Shown here piece after piece: positions 23,788 through 33,197 of a stretch of DNA of 64,000 nucleotides. A program made the position numbers and the translations under genes. The stretch is taken from assembly GCA_910586515.1 (NCBI GenBank), contig CAJUGL010000011.1:4083-68082 (forward strand), given 5' to 3'. The stretch's first letter is position 1. Every line of letters starts with the position of its first letter. The notes under the pieces were generated by a model, which saw only the letters and a program-made list of their open reading frames with translations, searched no databases and was not told the DNA's origin. The DNA is from an uncultured Acetatifactor sp. (GTDB taxonomy: Bacteria; Bacillota; Clostridia; Lachnospirales; Lachnospiraceae).

Positions 23788-24663
23788 TTACCTTTTACCT
23801 GCGATGATATAAGAGAAAAACGCCGCCATCCCTCGTTTGGGCTGACGTTCCGTCTCCTCTTTGCCCAGAAGTCTTCCCGCAATCCTCTCATAGGCGGCCG
23901 TAGACTTCGCGCCCGGATTATGGAGTGAGACAGGAACCTGCTGCATAACGGAACGGGACAGCTGTACATCCTCCGGCACACAGCCCAGATAGATTATGGG
24001 AACTTTCAGATAGCGCTCAACCACGGCATTCAGCTTATCATAAAGTATCTTTCCCTCTGTTTCCTTCTCCACCCGGTTGGCGACCAGCTTCACCTTAGTG
24101 GCGTTTTGGTCAAACCGGGAGTGCCTGTACAGCGCCTTCAGCAGAGAATAGGAATCCGTGATGGAAGTCGGTTCCGGTGTCGTCACCAGGAGAATCTCGC
24201 CGCTTGCCACCAAAAATTCCAGCACCGCGTCCGATATCCCCGCTCCGGTGTCCACGATTATAATGTCCGCAATCGTATCCAGCTTAGCCAGATTCTGAAT
24301 AATATAGCTCAAATAGTCACGGCTCAAATTAGACATCCCGGCAATGCCGCTTCCTCCGGAAATAAATCCTACCTCCATAGGTCCCCAGGTAATGATATCC
24401 GTAATACTCTTTCCCTGGTAAATCAGATCACACAGATTATGCTTGGGCACCGCTCCAAACATAATTTCTATATTGGCCAGACCGAAATCTGCATCCAGTA
24501 TGATGACCCTCTTTCCCATCTTCCTGAACTGAATCGCCAGATTAATGGAGGTATTGGACTTTCCCACGCCGCCTTTGCCGCTGGTAACAGTAATAACCCG
24601 GGCCAGCGGCTTCGGCTGCTGGCTGCCTGCCTTTAGGATACGTAACTGTTCTGCCTGATCCAT
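23788..24663 (-). CDS. flhG: MinD/ParA-like ATPase FlhG (YlxH)
   Basis: A 291-aa ATPase that with FlhF controls the number and position of flagella. The deviant Walker A GKGGVGKSN is at about 29-37, followed by VIILDADFGLANIEIMFG and the conserved IIVDTGAG block. No membrane segment is present. The length agrees with FlhG/YlxH. It follows flhF after 17 nt, the conserved order. Confidence 0.94.
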   Translation of the reverse strand: MDQAEQLRILKAGSQQPKPLARVITVTSGKGGVGKSNTSINLAIQFRKMGKRVIILDADFGLANIEIMFGAVPKHNLCDLIYQGKSITDIITWGPMEVGFISGGSGIAGMSNLSRDYLSYIIQNLAKLDTIADIIIVDTGAGISDAVLEFLVASGEILLVTTPEPTSITDSYSLLKALYRHSRFDQNATKVKLVANRVEKETEGKILYDKLNAVVERYLKVPIIYLGCVPEDVQLSRSVMQQVPVSLHNPGAKSTAAYERIAGRLLGKEETERQPKRGMAAFFSYIIAGKR

Positions 24664-24680
24664 ACTCTGCCTCCTTTGCC

Positions 24681-25925
24681 TTAGTTTCGCTCATGCCGTG
24701 TGCTCAATATCTGCTTTACCGTCTTCTGGGCATTAAAGTGCTCAATATCATTCGGCACATTCTGTCCGTTTGTCACAAACGCAATGGGAGTCCCTGTATA
24801 AAGCTTCAGGTTCAACAGATTTCCCATAGCCGTCGTCTCGTCCAGCTTTGTGAAAATCAACTGAAAATCTGCAATTCCGTCATATGTGGCCACAATCTTC
24901 AGCAAATCGCGGTATTTTGTAGTGGCGGACAGCACCAGAAAGATCTGACACTCTCCCGCCTCCTGCAGGGCCTCCAACAAAGCCTTTGTGTGTCCAAGCT
25001 GCTCTTCGTTCTGGTGGGAGTGTCCCGCCGTATCCACAAATACATAGTCATATCCGTCAAATTCTTCAACTGCCTCCCTGGCTTCCTCCTCGGAATAGAT
25101 GACCCGAAACGGAACTTCCAGAATATTTGCATAAGTGCGCAGCTGCTCTACCGCGGCAATCCTGTAAGTATCTGCCGTCAGCAGGGCCACCTTCTTTTTC
25201 TCCTCCACCGCGTAGCTGCTGGCAATCTTTGCTATTGTGGTAGTCTTGCCTACTCCTGTAGGACCCATGAAGAGAACCAGTCTCGGCGCTCCTTCCGCAG
25301 GCGTGATTCCCTCCGCTCTCCCGAACTTCAGTATCATTTTCTGATACACGTTTTCCAGTATATAATCTATTGGTAAGTTGGATTGTCCTGTGACATCCAC
25401 ATCGTTTACCATCTGATTCGCATATTTCTCATCCACTTCACTTTCCAGCATGGTATTGTACAAAAGCCTGACAAAACGCTGCTGTTCCGTGACTTCCTGC
25501 TCCTCCGGATTCTCCTCTTCCTCTTCCTGAAGATGCAGGGCCTCTCCCGTCTCTCCGGTTTCTTCCGGCTGTGTCTCGCTTTCCTGGAAACGGCTCATCA
25601 GAAGAGACTGGAGACTGTCAAGCCGCTTTTCAATGGAAATGCGGTCCTCTGTGATTCCCGAATTTATCCCTCCGCCGTCCCCATACTGCTGCATGGAATT
25701 TACGGATGTATTGCCCCCGGGCCTCTGTTCTCTGCGCACGCCTCTGACGGCATCGTTCTCCTCCAAAGCTGCCGTCACCTCAGTCTGCTTAGCCATAAAC
25801 AAAGCCGCAAGTCCTCTCCGCTTTACTGCTTTTACATTCATGATGACGACATTGTTTCCCAGCTCCTTCCGCGCTGCTTCCACCGCCGCTTCTTCTGTTT
25901 TCGCCACAAACTTCTTAATAATCAT
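24681..25925 (-). CDS. flhF: SRP-type GTPase FlhF
   Basis: A 414-aa GTPase of the SRP/FtsY family that helps place the first flagellar structures. An N-terminal B domain (about 1-60) is followed by a disordered acidic linker and by the NG domain in the C-terminal half: G1 GPTGVGKTTTIAK, LLTADTYRIAAVEQL, DTAGHSHQN (the family's DTAGR-like motif, here with His) and FTKLDETTAMG. It starts 1 nt after the flhA stop and is followed by flhG. Confidence 0.94.
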   Translation of the reverse strand: MIIKKFVAKTEEAAVEAARKELGNNVVIMNVKAVKRRGLAALFMAKQTEVTAALEENDAVRGVRREQRPGGNTSVNSMQQYGDGGGINSGITEDRISIEKRLDSLQSLLMSRFQESETQPEETGETGEALHLQEEEEENPEEQEVTEQQRFVRLLYNTMLESEVDEKYANQMVNDVDVTGQSNLPIDYILENVYQKMILKFGRAEGITPAEGAPRLVLFMGPTGVGKTTTIAKIASSYAVEEKKKVALLTADTYRIAAVEQLRTYANILEVPFRVIYSEEEAREAVEEFDGYDYVFVDTAGHSHQNEEQLGHTKALLEALQEAGECQIFLVLSATTKYRDLLKIVATYDGIADFQLIFTKLDETTAMGNLLNLKLYTGTPIAFVTNGQNVPNDIEHFNAQKTVKQILSTRHERN

Positions 25926-25926
25926 T

Positions 25927-27972
25927 CTATGCCGTCACCATCCCAACTGATTGCAATTCCACATTAGAATCTACTTCATTATAGGACACTACCACCAGAT
26001 CCTTAAAATAATCCTCCGTGAGCCGTTTAAAATACATCCGCACAATGGGAGATGTAATAATGATGGGGTTCTTCCCCAGATCCTCCAACTTCCTGACTTC
26101 CTTTCCCACCGAATCGATGATTGCCCTCGACCTGTTGGGATCCAGATTCAGGAAAGCGCCGTTCTCTGTCTGTTTTACGCTCCCCATGATTTCCTGCTCC
26201 ACCTTCGGGTCCAGCGTGACCACATTGGTAACTTCGTGGTTCGGGAAGTATTTTGTGGAGATTGCACGCTTCAGGCTCTGCCTGGTGTACTCTGTGAGGA
26301 TATCCGTATCCCTTGTAGCCGGCGCGTAATCTGCCAAGGTCTCCATAATGGTCAGCAGATCCCTGATGGAGATTCCCTCCCGCAGAAGATTCTGCAGCAC
26401 CTTCTGGACTTCCCCAAGTCCCAGAAGCTTGGGCACCAGTTCCTCCACCAGAGAAGGATTGGTCTCCTTCATATTGTTGATCAGATTCTGCACGTCCTGT
26501 CTGCTCAGCAAATCCGCTATATGCTGCCGGATAATTTCCGTCAGATGGGTAGCTATAATGGACGGGGGATCCACAACGGTATACCCCAGACTCTCCGCCC
26601 TCTCCCTCTGTCCCTCTGTAATCCAGATGGCAGGCAGATGGAAAGAAGGTTCAAAGGTGGGTATGCCCGTAATCTCCTCCTCCACATATCCCGGATTCAT
26701 GGCCATGTAATGGTCGAAGAGAATTTCTCCCTCGCTGACCTGAATCCCCTTGATCTTAATGACATACTGGTTCGGATTCAGCTGAATATTATCTCTCAGA
26801 CGAATAATCGGAACCACCATACCCAGCTCAGAGGCAATCTGCCGCCTGATCATAACCACACGATCCAGCAAGTCTCCCCCCTGATTGACATCCGCCAGAG
26901 GTATAATGCCGTATCCAAACTCCAATTCTATGGGGTCCACCTGCAGCAGGCTCAGCACATTTTCCGGCTGACGAATCTCGTCCGCCGCCGCCTCGTCGTC
27001 ATCCACCTCGCTCTCAATCGCCGCAGTCTCCAGATTGCTGGCGATCATCCGTCCTCCTACAATAAAGAGAAAGCCCATACCCATAAAAAGGAGGGTGTTC
27101 AGATCTGTAAACACACCCAAAAAGGTCAGTGTCCCGCCCACCATATACATTACCTTGGGAATTCCGAAGAGCTGTTTCACAATGGCCGGCCCGAAATCGG
27201 ACTCCTTGCTGCCCTTGGTCACCAGCACACCGGTGGACAAAGAGATGAGCAATGAAGGAATCTGGCTCACCAAGCCGTCACCGATGGTAAGAATGCCGTA
27301 ATTGTTCATGGCGGTCATGACATCCATCCTATTTCGCAGCATGCCCATGGCAATACCGCCCACCACATTAATCACGGTCAGAAGCAGACCTGCAATGGCA
27401 TCTCCCTTGACATACTTTACGGCACCGTCCATGGAACCGAAGAAGCTGGATTCCTGCTGAATCTTGTCGCGCCTTTCCTTGGCTTCCTTATCGTCTATGG
27501 CTCCTGTGTTCAGATCCGCGTCAATCGCCATCTGCTTACCGGGCATTGCATCCAGAGTAAATCTGGCCGTTACCTCAGCCACACGTTCGGAACCCTTGTT
27601 TATCACCAGAAACTGGATCATAATCAGGATGATAAAGATAATCGCACCTACGATTAAGTCTCCTCCGCCGACAAACTTACCGAAGGTCAGCACCACGTTT
27701 CCGGAAGTTCCCGTGGTCAGAATCAACCTGGTGGAAGAAACGTTCATTGCTATCCGGAAAATCGTGGTAAAAAGCAGAATCGTGGGGAAGTAGGACATGT
27801 CCAGCACTTCCTTGATAAACATACAGGCAAACAAGATTGTAAAAGCCACGGCAATATTAAATGCCATAAAAAAGTCCAGAACCGTAGCCGGAAGGGGCAC
27901 TATCAACATAATAAATGCCACCAGTACATAAATGGCTATTATAGCGTCCGTTTTGGCCAATCTCTTATCCAC
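25927..27972 (-). CDS. flhA: Flagellar export gate protein FlhA
   Basis: A 681-aa integral membrane component of the flagellar type III export gate. The N-terminal half has about eight transmembrane segments with the conserved FHIPEP-type cytoplasmic loop (ARFTLDAMPGKQMAIDADL). The C-terminal cytoplasmic half binds chaperone-substrate complexes. Start is a GTG with GGAGGAG 5 nt upstream. It is followed directly by flhF. Confidence 0.96.
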   Translation of the reverse strand: MDKRLAKTDAIIAIYVLVAFIMLIVPLPATVLDFFMAFNIAVAFTILFACMFIKEVLDMSYFPTILLFTTIFRIAMNVSSTRLILTTGTSGNVVLTFGKFVGGGDLIVGAIIFIILIMIQFLVINKGSERVAEVTARFTLDAMPGKQMAIDADLNTGAIDDKEAKERRDKIQQESSFFGSMDGAVKYVKGDAIAGLLLTVINVVGGIAMGMLRNRMDVMTAMNNYGILTIGDGLVSQIPSLLISLSTGVLVTKGSKESDFGPAIVKQLFGIPKVMYMVGGTLTFLGVFTDLNTLLFMGMGFLFIVGGRMIASNLETAAIESEVDDDEAAADEIRQPENVLSLLQVDPIELEFGYGIIPLADVNQGGDLLDRVVMIRRQIASELGMVVPIIRLRDNIQLNPNQYVIKIKGIQVSEGEILFDHYMAMNPGYVEEEITGIPTFEPSFHLPAIWITEGQRERAESLGYTVVDPPSIIATHLTEIIRQHIADLLSRQDVQNLINNMKETNPSLVEELVPKLLGLGEVQKVLQNLLREGISIRDLLTIMETLADYAPATRDTDILTEYTRQSLKRAISTKYFPNHEVTNVVTLDPKVEQEIMGSVKQTENGAFLNLDPNRSRAIIDSVGKEVRKLEDLGKNPIIITSPIVRMYFKRLTEDYFKDLVVVSYNEVDSNVELQSVGMVTA

Positions 27973-28052
27973 AGCCTGCTCCTCCTTCCATAAATGACCG
28001 CCGGGTTCTCCCGCTTTTCGGAAAACCGTCTGTAATTATCCCTGTTTCATTT

Positions 28053-29162
28053 TCAAATCCTGCCCTGCAGCTGATATACGAAAGCCAGTACCTCCGCCAC
28101 TGCCTGATACAGCTCCGGCGGCACCTGCTGACCTATGTCTACATTAGCATAGAGCATACGGGCAAGGGGTTTGTTTTCCACTATTTCTATATTATTTTCC
28201 CTGGCGGCCTCTCTGATGCGGGCCGCCAGATAATCTTCGCCTTTTGCAATGACCACCGGTGCGTCGGCTACATCCGGGTCATATTTGATCGCCACCGCAT
28301 AATGAGTGGGGTTGGTAATGACTACATCCGCCTGGGGCAGTTCCTGCATCATGCGCCGCATGGAACTCTCTCTCATTTTCTGACGAATCTTACCCTTTAT
28401 CTGAGGATCTCCTTCCTGCTGCTTATATTCCTCCTTTACCTCCTGCTTGGTCATCTTCATGTCGTTTTTAAACTTAATCTTCTGATAAGCAAAGTCGGCA
28501 AAAGCGATAAACATATAAAACAAAGCAATCCTAATCCCCAGATCCGTGACTGTACTGGCTGCAATCTGCAGTGCCTGCATCAAAGTCACATCATACAGAT
28601 TCAATAAAATGGGCCACTTATCTTTCAAAAACCCATAGCAAATATACAATATCAGACCAATCTTCGCGATGGATTTCACCAGTTCCACCAGCGCGTTTAC
28701 GGAAAAAATTTTTTTAAACCCCTTCAGCGGATTAAGCTTGCTGAACTTAGGCTTGAGGGGGTCCAGAGTAGGCTTCCATTTTACCTGGGCCACATCGACG
28801 ACAAAGGCAATCAAGAATCCGATCAGAAAAATAGGCGCTACGATAATCAATATTTCAAACAGCATCTGCCGGAATACCAATGCGATGTCTCTCTCAGGCA
28901 TTGTCCCCCTCCAGAAAACCGTCACATCCGTAATTCTGTCGTAGACATTTCCGAAAATCTCCAGAAACTGCACGCCCATATGTCCTACCCAGAATTTCAA
29001 TATCAGAAACAGAGCCAGCAGCTCCAGCCCGTTGGTAATCTCCCGGCTTTTGGCCACCTGTCCTTTTTTACGGGCATCAGTCAGCTTTTTTTGGGTAGCA
29101 GGCTCTGTCTTTTCGCCGCCCATGCCCTCTTTCGCAAAAAACTGCAGATTATATCGAATCAC
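28053..29162 (-). CDS. flhB: Flagellar export switch protein FlhB
   Basis: A 369-aa membrane protein that switches export specificity from hook to filament substrates. The typical N-terminus (FAKEGMGGEKTEPATQKK) is followed by four transmembrane segments and the autocleavage motif NPTH (in VVITNPTHYAVAIKY). The start is a GTG at 29162..29160 with GGGAGG 6 nt upstream; it overlaps the fliR stop by 4 nt (GTGA). The same frame is open far upstream, but that stretch overlaps fliR and is not FlhB-like. Confidence 0.95.
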   Translation of the reverse strand: MIRYNLQFFAKEGMGGEKTEPATQKKLTDARKKGQVAKSREITNGLELLALFLILKFWVGHMGVQFLEIFGNVYDRITDVTVFWRGTMPERDIALVFRQMLFEILIIVAPIFLIGFLIAFVVDVAQVKWKPTLDPLKPKFSKLNPLKGFKKIFSVNALVELVKSIAKIGLILYICYGFLKDKWPILLNLYDVTLMQALQIAASTVTDLGIRIALFYMFIAFADFAYQKIKFKNDMKMTKQEVKEEYKQQEGDPQIKGKIRQKMRESSMRRMMQELPQADVVITNPTHYAVAIKYDPDVADAPVVIAKGEDYLAARIREAARENNIEIVENKPLARMLYANVDIGQQVPPELYQAVAEVLAFVYQLQGRI

Positions 29163-29941
29163 GTTATGCCTCCCAGGAAGGAGACAATCATTCTCTTCAT
29201 CTCCCCAAAGACTAAATCGGCTATCCCCGGCAGCATCCCTGCCGTCAAAAAGAGCACGGAAAGCCCCACCAATATCTTTAACTGAATACCCACCGCAAAC
29301 ATGTTCATCTGCGGAGAAACCTTTGCCAGAACGCCCAGCACTGCATTCAGCAGCAGAGTGGCGCAGAATATGGGCAGAACGATCCGAAATCCGATGATTA
29401 CATACTCGCCCAGAAATTCCACCATAGACTGCATCAGCGCTTCCGATCTGAATACCGCCCCGTTCACCGGGACCAACACAAAGGTATCCGCCAATGCGCC
29501 GAAAAGATAACGATACATCCCTGTGGCAATCATCATGAACATCAGTACATATTGATATAACACACCCGTTATACTGGTACTCTCCCGGGAAGTAGGATCC
29601 ATCAATGTCACCATGGACAGTCCTGTCTCCATATCCGCAATGGAACCTGCAAAATTGACAATCGTGGTACAGATATTTGCCGCAAATCCGATCAGCAGAC
29701 CCACCACGGCTTCCTTCATCACAATTACGGCATACTCCGTCACTGTAGAATAGACGATCCCCTCTGCAGGGGTAAGCGCCTGATACAAAAGTATCGCCGT
29801 AAAAAAGCTGATTCCTATCCGCACTCTGGCGGGCGTATTCCGCATACTGAAAAAGGGGGCGACAAAGACAAAACAACTCACCCTTACCAGAATCAGCAGG
29901 AAATATTCCAAATCATAAATGGAAAACGAATAATGAATCAT
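29159..29941 (-). CDS. fliR: Flagellar export protein FliR
   Basis: A 260-aa integral membrane protein of the export gate with about six transmembrane segments. The family patterns VRVSCFVFVAPFFS and the GLSMVTLMDPTS loop are evident, with the conserved PQMNMFAVGIQLKI near residue 210. It precedes flhB with a 4-nt overlap and follows fliQ by 19 nt. Confidence 0.95.
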   Translation of the reverse strand: MIHYSFSIYDLEYFLLILVRVSCFVFVAPFFSMRNTPARVRIGISFFTAILLYQALTPAEGIVYSTVTEYAVIVMKEAVVGLLIGFAANICTTIVNFAGSIADMETGLSMVTLMDPTSRESTSITGVLYQYVLMFMMIATGMYRYLFGALADTFVLVPVNGAVFRSEALMQSMVEFLGEYVIIGFRIVLPIFCATLLLNAVLGVLAKVSPQMNMFAVGIQLKILVGLSVLFLTAGMLPGIADLVFGEMKRMIVSFLGGIT

Positions 29942-29960
29942 CCGTCAGGCTCCCCAGCGG

Positions 29961-30233
29961 TTAATAGTTAATATAAAGGCTGAAATCAGACCAAAGAGAA
30001 GTCATAAATTCCACGATAGCCGTCATCATCCAGTTCCCGAACAAAACCAGAGAAAGAAACACGCATACGATTTTCGGCACAAAAGTAAGCGTCTGTTCCT
30101 GTATGGAAGTTACCGTCTGAAAAATACTGACAACCAGACCTACACATAAAGATACCAGCAGCACAGGCAGCGATACCTTGATAATCAAAAACAACGCCTG
30201 CCTTGAGATATCCATTACCGCATCAATTGTCAT
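29961..30233 (-). CDS. fliQ: Flagellar export protein FliQ
   Basis: A 90-aa protein with two transmembrane helices (about 16-38 and 53-75). The SIFQTVTSIQEQTLTFVPK block is the hallmark of the FliQ/SctS family. It forms the export gate with FliP and FliR, in the standard P-Q-R order. Confidence 0.95.
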   Translation of the reverse strand: MTIDAVMDISRQALFLIIKVSLPVLLVSLCVGLVVSIFQTVTSIQEQTLTFVPKIVCVFLSLVLFGNWMMTAIVEFMTSLWSDFSLYINY

Positions 30234-30272
30234 CCCCTTGTTCCTCCTTACTCCGGATTATCAGCCCTGGCC

Positions 30273-31067
30273 TCACGTCACATAAAAAGTTTTCACAAGT
30301 TCTCCTATAATAAGATTCCAGCCGTCCGCCAATACAAACAGAAGAATCTTAAAAGGCATGGATATAGTAGTCGGCGGCAGCATCATCATACCCATACTCA
30401 TCAGAGTAGACGCCACTACCATGTCTATGACGATAAAAGGTATATAAATCACAAATCCTATCCAAAATGCCATGGCCAGCTCACTGAGCATAAAGCTTGG
30501 CAGCAGCACGGAAAGCGGAATATCCTCCAAAGTTTCCCCGTCCCAGCTCTGTCCGGATATCTCCATGAACAGTTCCACATCTCTCAGCTGCGTATGATCG
30601 TACATGAAATTCCGCAGCGGGACAATCCCTCTCTCCAAAGCCTCGTCCAGGTTGATTTCACCGGCCTCATAGGGCTGATACGCCTGTTCGTTGATCTGTA
30701 CAATCGTAGGCTCCATGATAAAAAAGGTTAGGATCAGGGCCAGCCCCACCAACACTTGATTCGGCGGCGCAGTCTGGGTATTCAGTGCCGCACGGGTAAA
30801 ATGCAGCACAATGATAATACGCGTGAAGGAGGTCATCATAATGAGAAGGATCGGCGCAAGGCTGATCATCGTCAAGGTCAGCAATATCCGCAGCGTTCCG
30901 TTGATTTCCCCGTTCCCGTCCCCGAAGGTAATATTCAGCACATTGTCCGCTCCGGACTCCGCGCTGGCAAACACTGTCACCGAATTTAAAATACACAATA
31001 TGCCCACCGTAACCAGTAGGCATATTGCGGTTGCTATTCGCTTGAATATAAGCTTATTTTTCATCAT
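30273..31067 (-). CDS. fliP: Flagellar export protein FliP
   Basis: A 264-aa export-gate protein with an N-terminal signal-like segment (about 11-34) and further transmembrane segments. The family blocks ILLIMMTSFTRIIIVL, TAPPNQVLVGLALILTFF and MMMLPPTTISMPFKILLF are all there. It begins inside the last codons of fliO (14-nt overlap; two adjacent ATGs are possible). Confidence 0.96.
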   Translation of the reverse strand: MMKNKLIFKRIATAICLLVTVGILCILNSVTVFASAESGADNVLNITFGDGNGEINGTLRILLTLTMISLAPILLIMMTSFTRIIIVLHFTRAALNTQTAPPNQVLVGLALILTFFIMEPTIVQINEQAYQPYEAGEINLDEALERGIVPLRNFMYDHTQLRDVELFMEISGQSWDGETLEDIPLSVLLPSFMLSELAMAFWIGFVIYIPFIVIDMVVASTLMSMGMMMLPPTTISMPFKILLFVLADGWNLIIGELVKTFYVT

Positions 31068-31443
31068 GCATCTGATTTTCCTTTGGCTCTTCCCGGGCGG
31101 CCTTCGTCTTCAGCGCAGCCTTGTCGAGAAGTTCCCTGAAGCTGAAACCCTGTCCGGAAGAACCCTCCTTCAGCTGTTCTCCCGGAATTTCTCCCAGCAT
31201 GGTAACCGTGTCTTTGCAGACCGCAATCACCATATACTTCTCGCCTGCCCGTATAATCTGAATATACTTATTATTCGCAATACGAGTGGTCTCTATTACC
31301 TCTATGTTTTCATTGACATATTGCTGCTTCTGGTAATTCGCAATCCATCTGGTAGTCCAGGCCGTGACGCCCAGCACTGCCACAAAAATCAGCAGCACAG
31401 TAATAAATTGAGCATAGCCTGCCCCGCCTGCAGTCAAAAGCAT
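31054..31443 (-). CDS. fliO: Flagellar biosynthesis protein FliO (FliZ)
   Basis: A 129-aa membrane protein with one transmembrane segment (about residues 10-28), followed by a small beta-rich domain (NIEVIETTRIANNKYIQIIR) characteristic of FliO/FliZ and a charged C-terminus. It helps to assemble the FliP ring. Its ATG overlaps the cheY stop (TGATG). Confidence 0.87.
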   Translation of the reverse strand: MLLTAGGAGYAQFITVLLIFVAVLGVTAWTTRWIANYQKQQYVNENIEVIETTRIANNKYIQIIRAGEKYMVIAVCKDTVTMLGEIPGEQLKEGSSGQGFSFRELLDKAALKTKAAREEPKENQMHDEK

Positions 31444-31805
31444 CAGCCGATGACCTTCTTCACCGCCTCAAGCACACGATCCTCCTGGAACGGTTTTACG
31501 ATAAAGTCTTTAGCGCCGGCCTGAATGGATTCCACTACCATAGCCTGCTGTCCCATAGCGGAACACATAATTACCTTTGCGCCTCCGTCCAGTTTTTTAA
31601 TCTCCTTCAACGCCTGAATGCCGTCCATCTCCGGCATAGTGATATCCATCAGCACAAGATCAGGGGAGAGTTCCTTGTATTTCTCCACCGCCTTTGCGCC
31701 GTTCTCTGCTTCTCCGGCAACGGTGTAGCCTCCCTTGGTCAATGTGTTCTTGATCATCATCCTCATGAATGCTGCGTCATCGCATATCAAAATATTCTTC
31801 GCCAT
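31443..31805 (-). CDS. cheY: Chemotaxis response regulator CheY
   Basis: A 120-aa single-domain receiver. The acidic pocket (Asp9/Asp10), the phosphoacceptor Asp54 in LVLMDITMPEMDG, the switch Ser/Thr in MCSAMG and the Lys in FIVKPF are conserved. In the phosphorylated form it binds the motor switch (FliM/FliY). It lies between fliY and fliO, the usual site in Firmicutes flagellar operons. Confidence 0.95.
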   Translation of the reverse strand: MAKNILICDDAAFMRMMIKNTLTKGGYTVAGEAENGAKAVEKYKELSPDLVLMDITMPEMDGIQALKEIKKLDGGAKVIMCSAMGQQAMVVESIQAGAKDFIVKPFQEDRVLEAVKKVIG

Positions 31806-31818
31806 ATCAAACTTCCTC

Positions 31819-33195
31819 CTACTTGATAATCTCTGTTACTCTTACGCCGAAGCTTTCTTCAATTACTACTACTTCCCCCTTTGCCACGAACTTACCATTT
31901 ACCAATACGTCTATAGGTTCACCGGCAATTCGTTCAAGCTCGATAATCGTGCCGGGCGCAAAGTCAAGAATTTCGGAAATCGACTTGGTTGTTCTACCAA
32001 GTTCTACGGTGACGTTCAGCGGAACATCCATGATCAGACCGATGTTCTCCTGTCCCGCAATCGTTCCTCCGTCATTGGAAAAACTCTGGAACTGGGCAGG
32101 CTGGACATTTATGTTTGACATCCCCATCTGAGGGTTCATTCCCATTCCCATATTCATCATCTGCGGATTCATTCCCATATTCATCATTTGAGGATTCATT
32201 CCCATATTCATCATTTGAGGATTCATCCCCATATTCATCATTTGAGGATTCATTCCCATATTCATCATTTGAGGATTCATCCCCATATTCATCATCTGAG
32301 GGTTCATCCCCATTGCCCCCATATCCGCCTGAGGATTCGCATTGCCCGCCATGCCCATTCCTGCTCCCATGTCCGCCTGGGGAGCTGACGGCGCCGCGCC
32401 TGACGGTGATGTATCCGCGCTCTTCGCCTGGCCTGCCTCTGATGAAGCCGAAGACCCCTGGGAATTCATAAAGGTATCAACTATACTGCGGGCAAAGTCC
32501 ACCGGATAAAGCTGCATGATGGAACTGTCCACCAAATCATCAATCTGCATCCTGAAGGATATCTTGACGAACACTCCCCCCAGAAAAGGAGATACATCCT
32601 CGCCGTTCTTAACCTGAGCCAGATCAAGAAGGGATGCTTCCGGCGGGCTGATATCGATCTTTTTCTGCATCATGGTGGAAAGAGATGTAGCTGACGCTCC
32701 CATCATCTGGTTCATCGCTTCTGAAATTGCGCTTAAATGCAGCTCTCCAAGCTCCCCTTCCGTATTGGTGCCGTCTCCCCCCATCATCAGGTCGGTAATG
32801 ACCTTAACGTCATGCTCCTTCAGAATCAATATATTTGTGCCGTCCAGGCCCACCGTATATTTAATCTGAATAAAAACGCATGGACGCTCATACTGCGTCA
32901 GCAAATTATCCCATGTACAAAACTCCACTACCGGCGTCGTGATATTAACCTTCTTGTTTACAAGGGAATACAGCGTAGTGGCCGAGGAACCCATGCTGAT
33001 ATTAGCCACCTCACCGATGGCGTCCTTCTCCACATCCGAAAGGAGTTCTTCGGCATTTGCTAATTCCTGGGAAATATCCTTTAATTTTTCATTGATCTCT
33101 TTTTCGCTCTCAATCGTTACCGGCTCATCGTCATCGGACAAATCCATGCCGGAGAGTAATGCGTTTATCTCGTCTTGAGACAACCCACCGTCCAT
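31819..33195 (-). CDS. fliY: Flagellar motor switch phosphatase FliY with Met/Asn-rich repeat linker
   Basis: A 458-aa protein that replaces FliN in Gram-positive switch complexes and dephosphorylates CheY-P. It has an N-terminal DGGLSQDEINALL segment like that of FliM (CheY-P binding), a CheC-like phosphatase domain (about 45-220, with EVANISMGSSATTL and EAMNQMMGAS), a linker (about 250-370) and a C-terminal FliN/SpoA domain (VTVELGRTTKSISEIL, then GTIIELERIAGEPIDVLVNG). The linker contains six perfect 9-residue repeats (MNPQMMNMG). The start has AGGAGGAG 5 nt upstream, made by the final Glu codons of fliM. Confidence 0.94.
   Translation of the reverse strand: MDGGLSQDEINALLSGMDLSDDDEPVTIESEKEINEKLKDISQELANAEELLSDVEKDAIGEVANISMGSSATTLYSLVNKKVNITTPVVEFCTWDNLLTQYERPCVFIQIKYTVGLDGTNILILKEHDVKVITDLMMGGDGTNTEGELGELHLSAISEAMNQMMGASATSLSTMMQKKIDISPPEASLLDLAQVKNGEDVSPFLGGVFVKISFRMQIDDLVDSSIMQLYPVDFARSIVDTFMNSQGSSASSEAGQAKSADTSPSGAAPSAPQADMGAGMGMAGNANPQADMGAMGMNPQMMNMGMNPQMMNMGMNPQMMNMGMNPQMMNMGMNPQMMNMGMNPQMMNMGMGMNPQMGMSNINVQPAQFQSFSNDGGTIAGQENIGLIMDVPLNVTVELGRTTKSISEILDFAPGTIIELERIAGEPIDVLVNGKFVAKGEVVVIEESFGVRVTEIIK
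32146..32307 (-). repeat. 27-bp tandem repeat inside fliY (six copies)
   Basis: Six consecutive 27-bp units encode MNPQMMNMG in the FliY linker, followed by a degenerate unit. On the DNA level the units are nearly identical and differ mainly at third positions of Gly and Gln codons. Since 27 is divisible by three, gain or loss of units would alter linker length without a frameshift. Confidence 0.9.
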
Positions 33196-33197
33196 TG

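Noticed and set aside
28053..29876. A single 607-codon frame suggesting a fusion ahead of FlhB
   Set aside because: The N-terminal 238 codons overlap fliR in another frame and are low-quality Cys/Gly-rich sequence; FlhB has a proper GTG with GGGAGG at 29162.
32146..32307. CRISPR array
   Set aside because: The repeats are directly adjacent, in frame in fliY, with no spacers.
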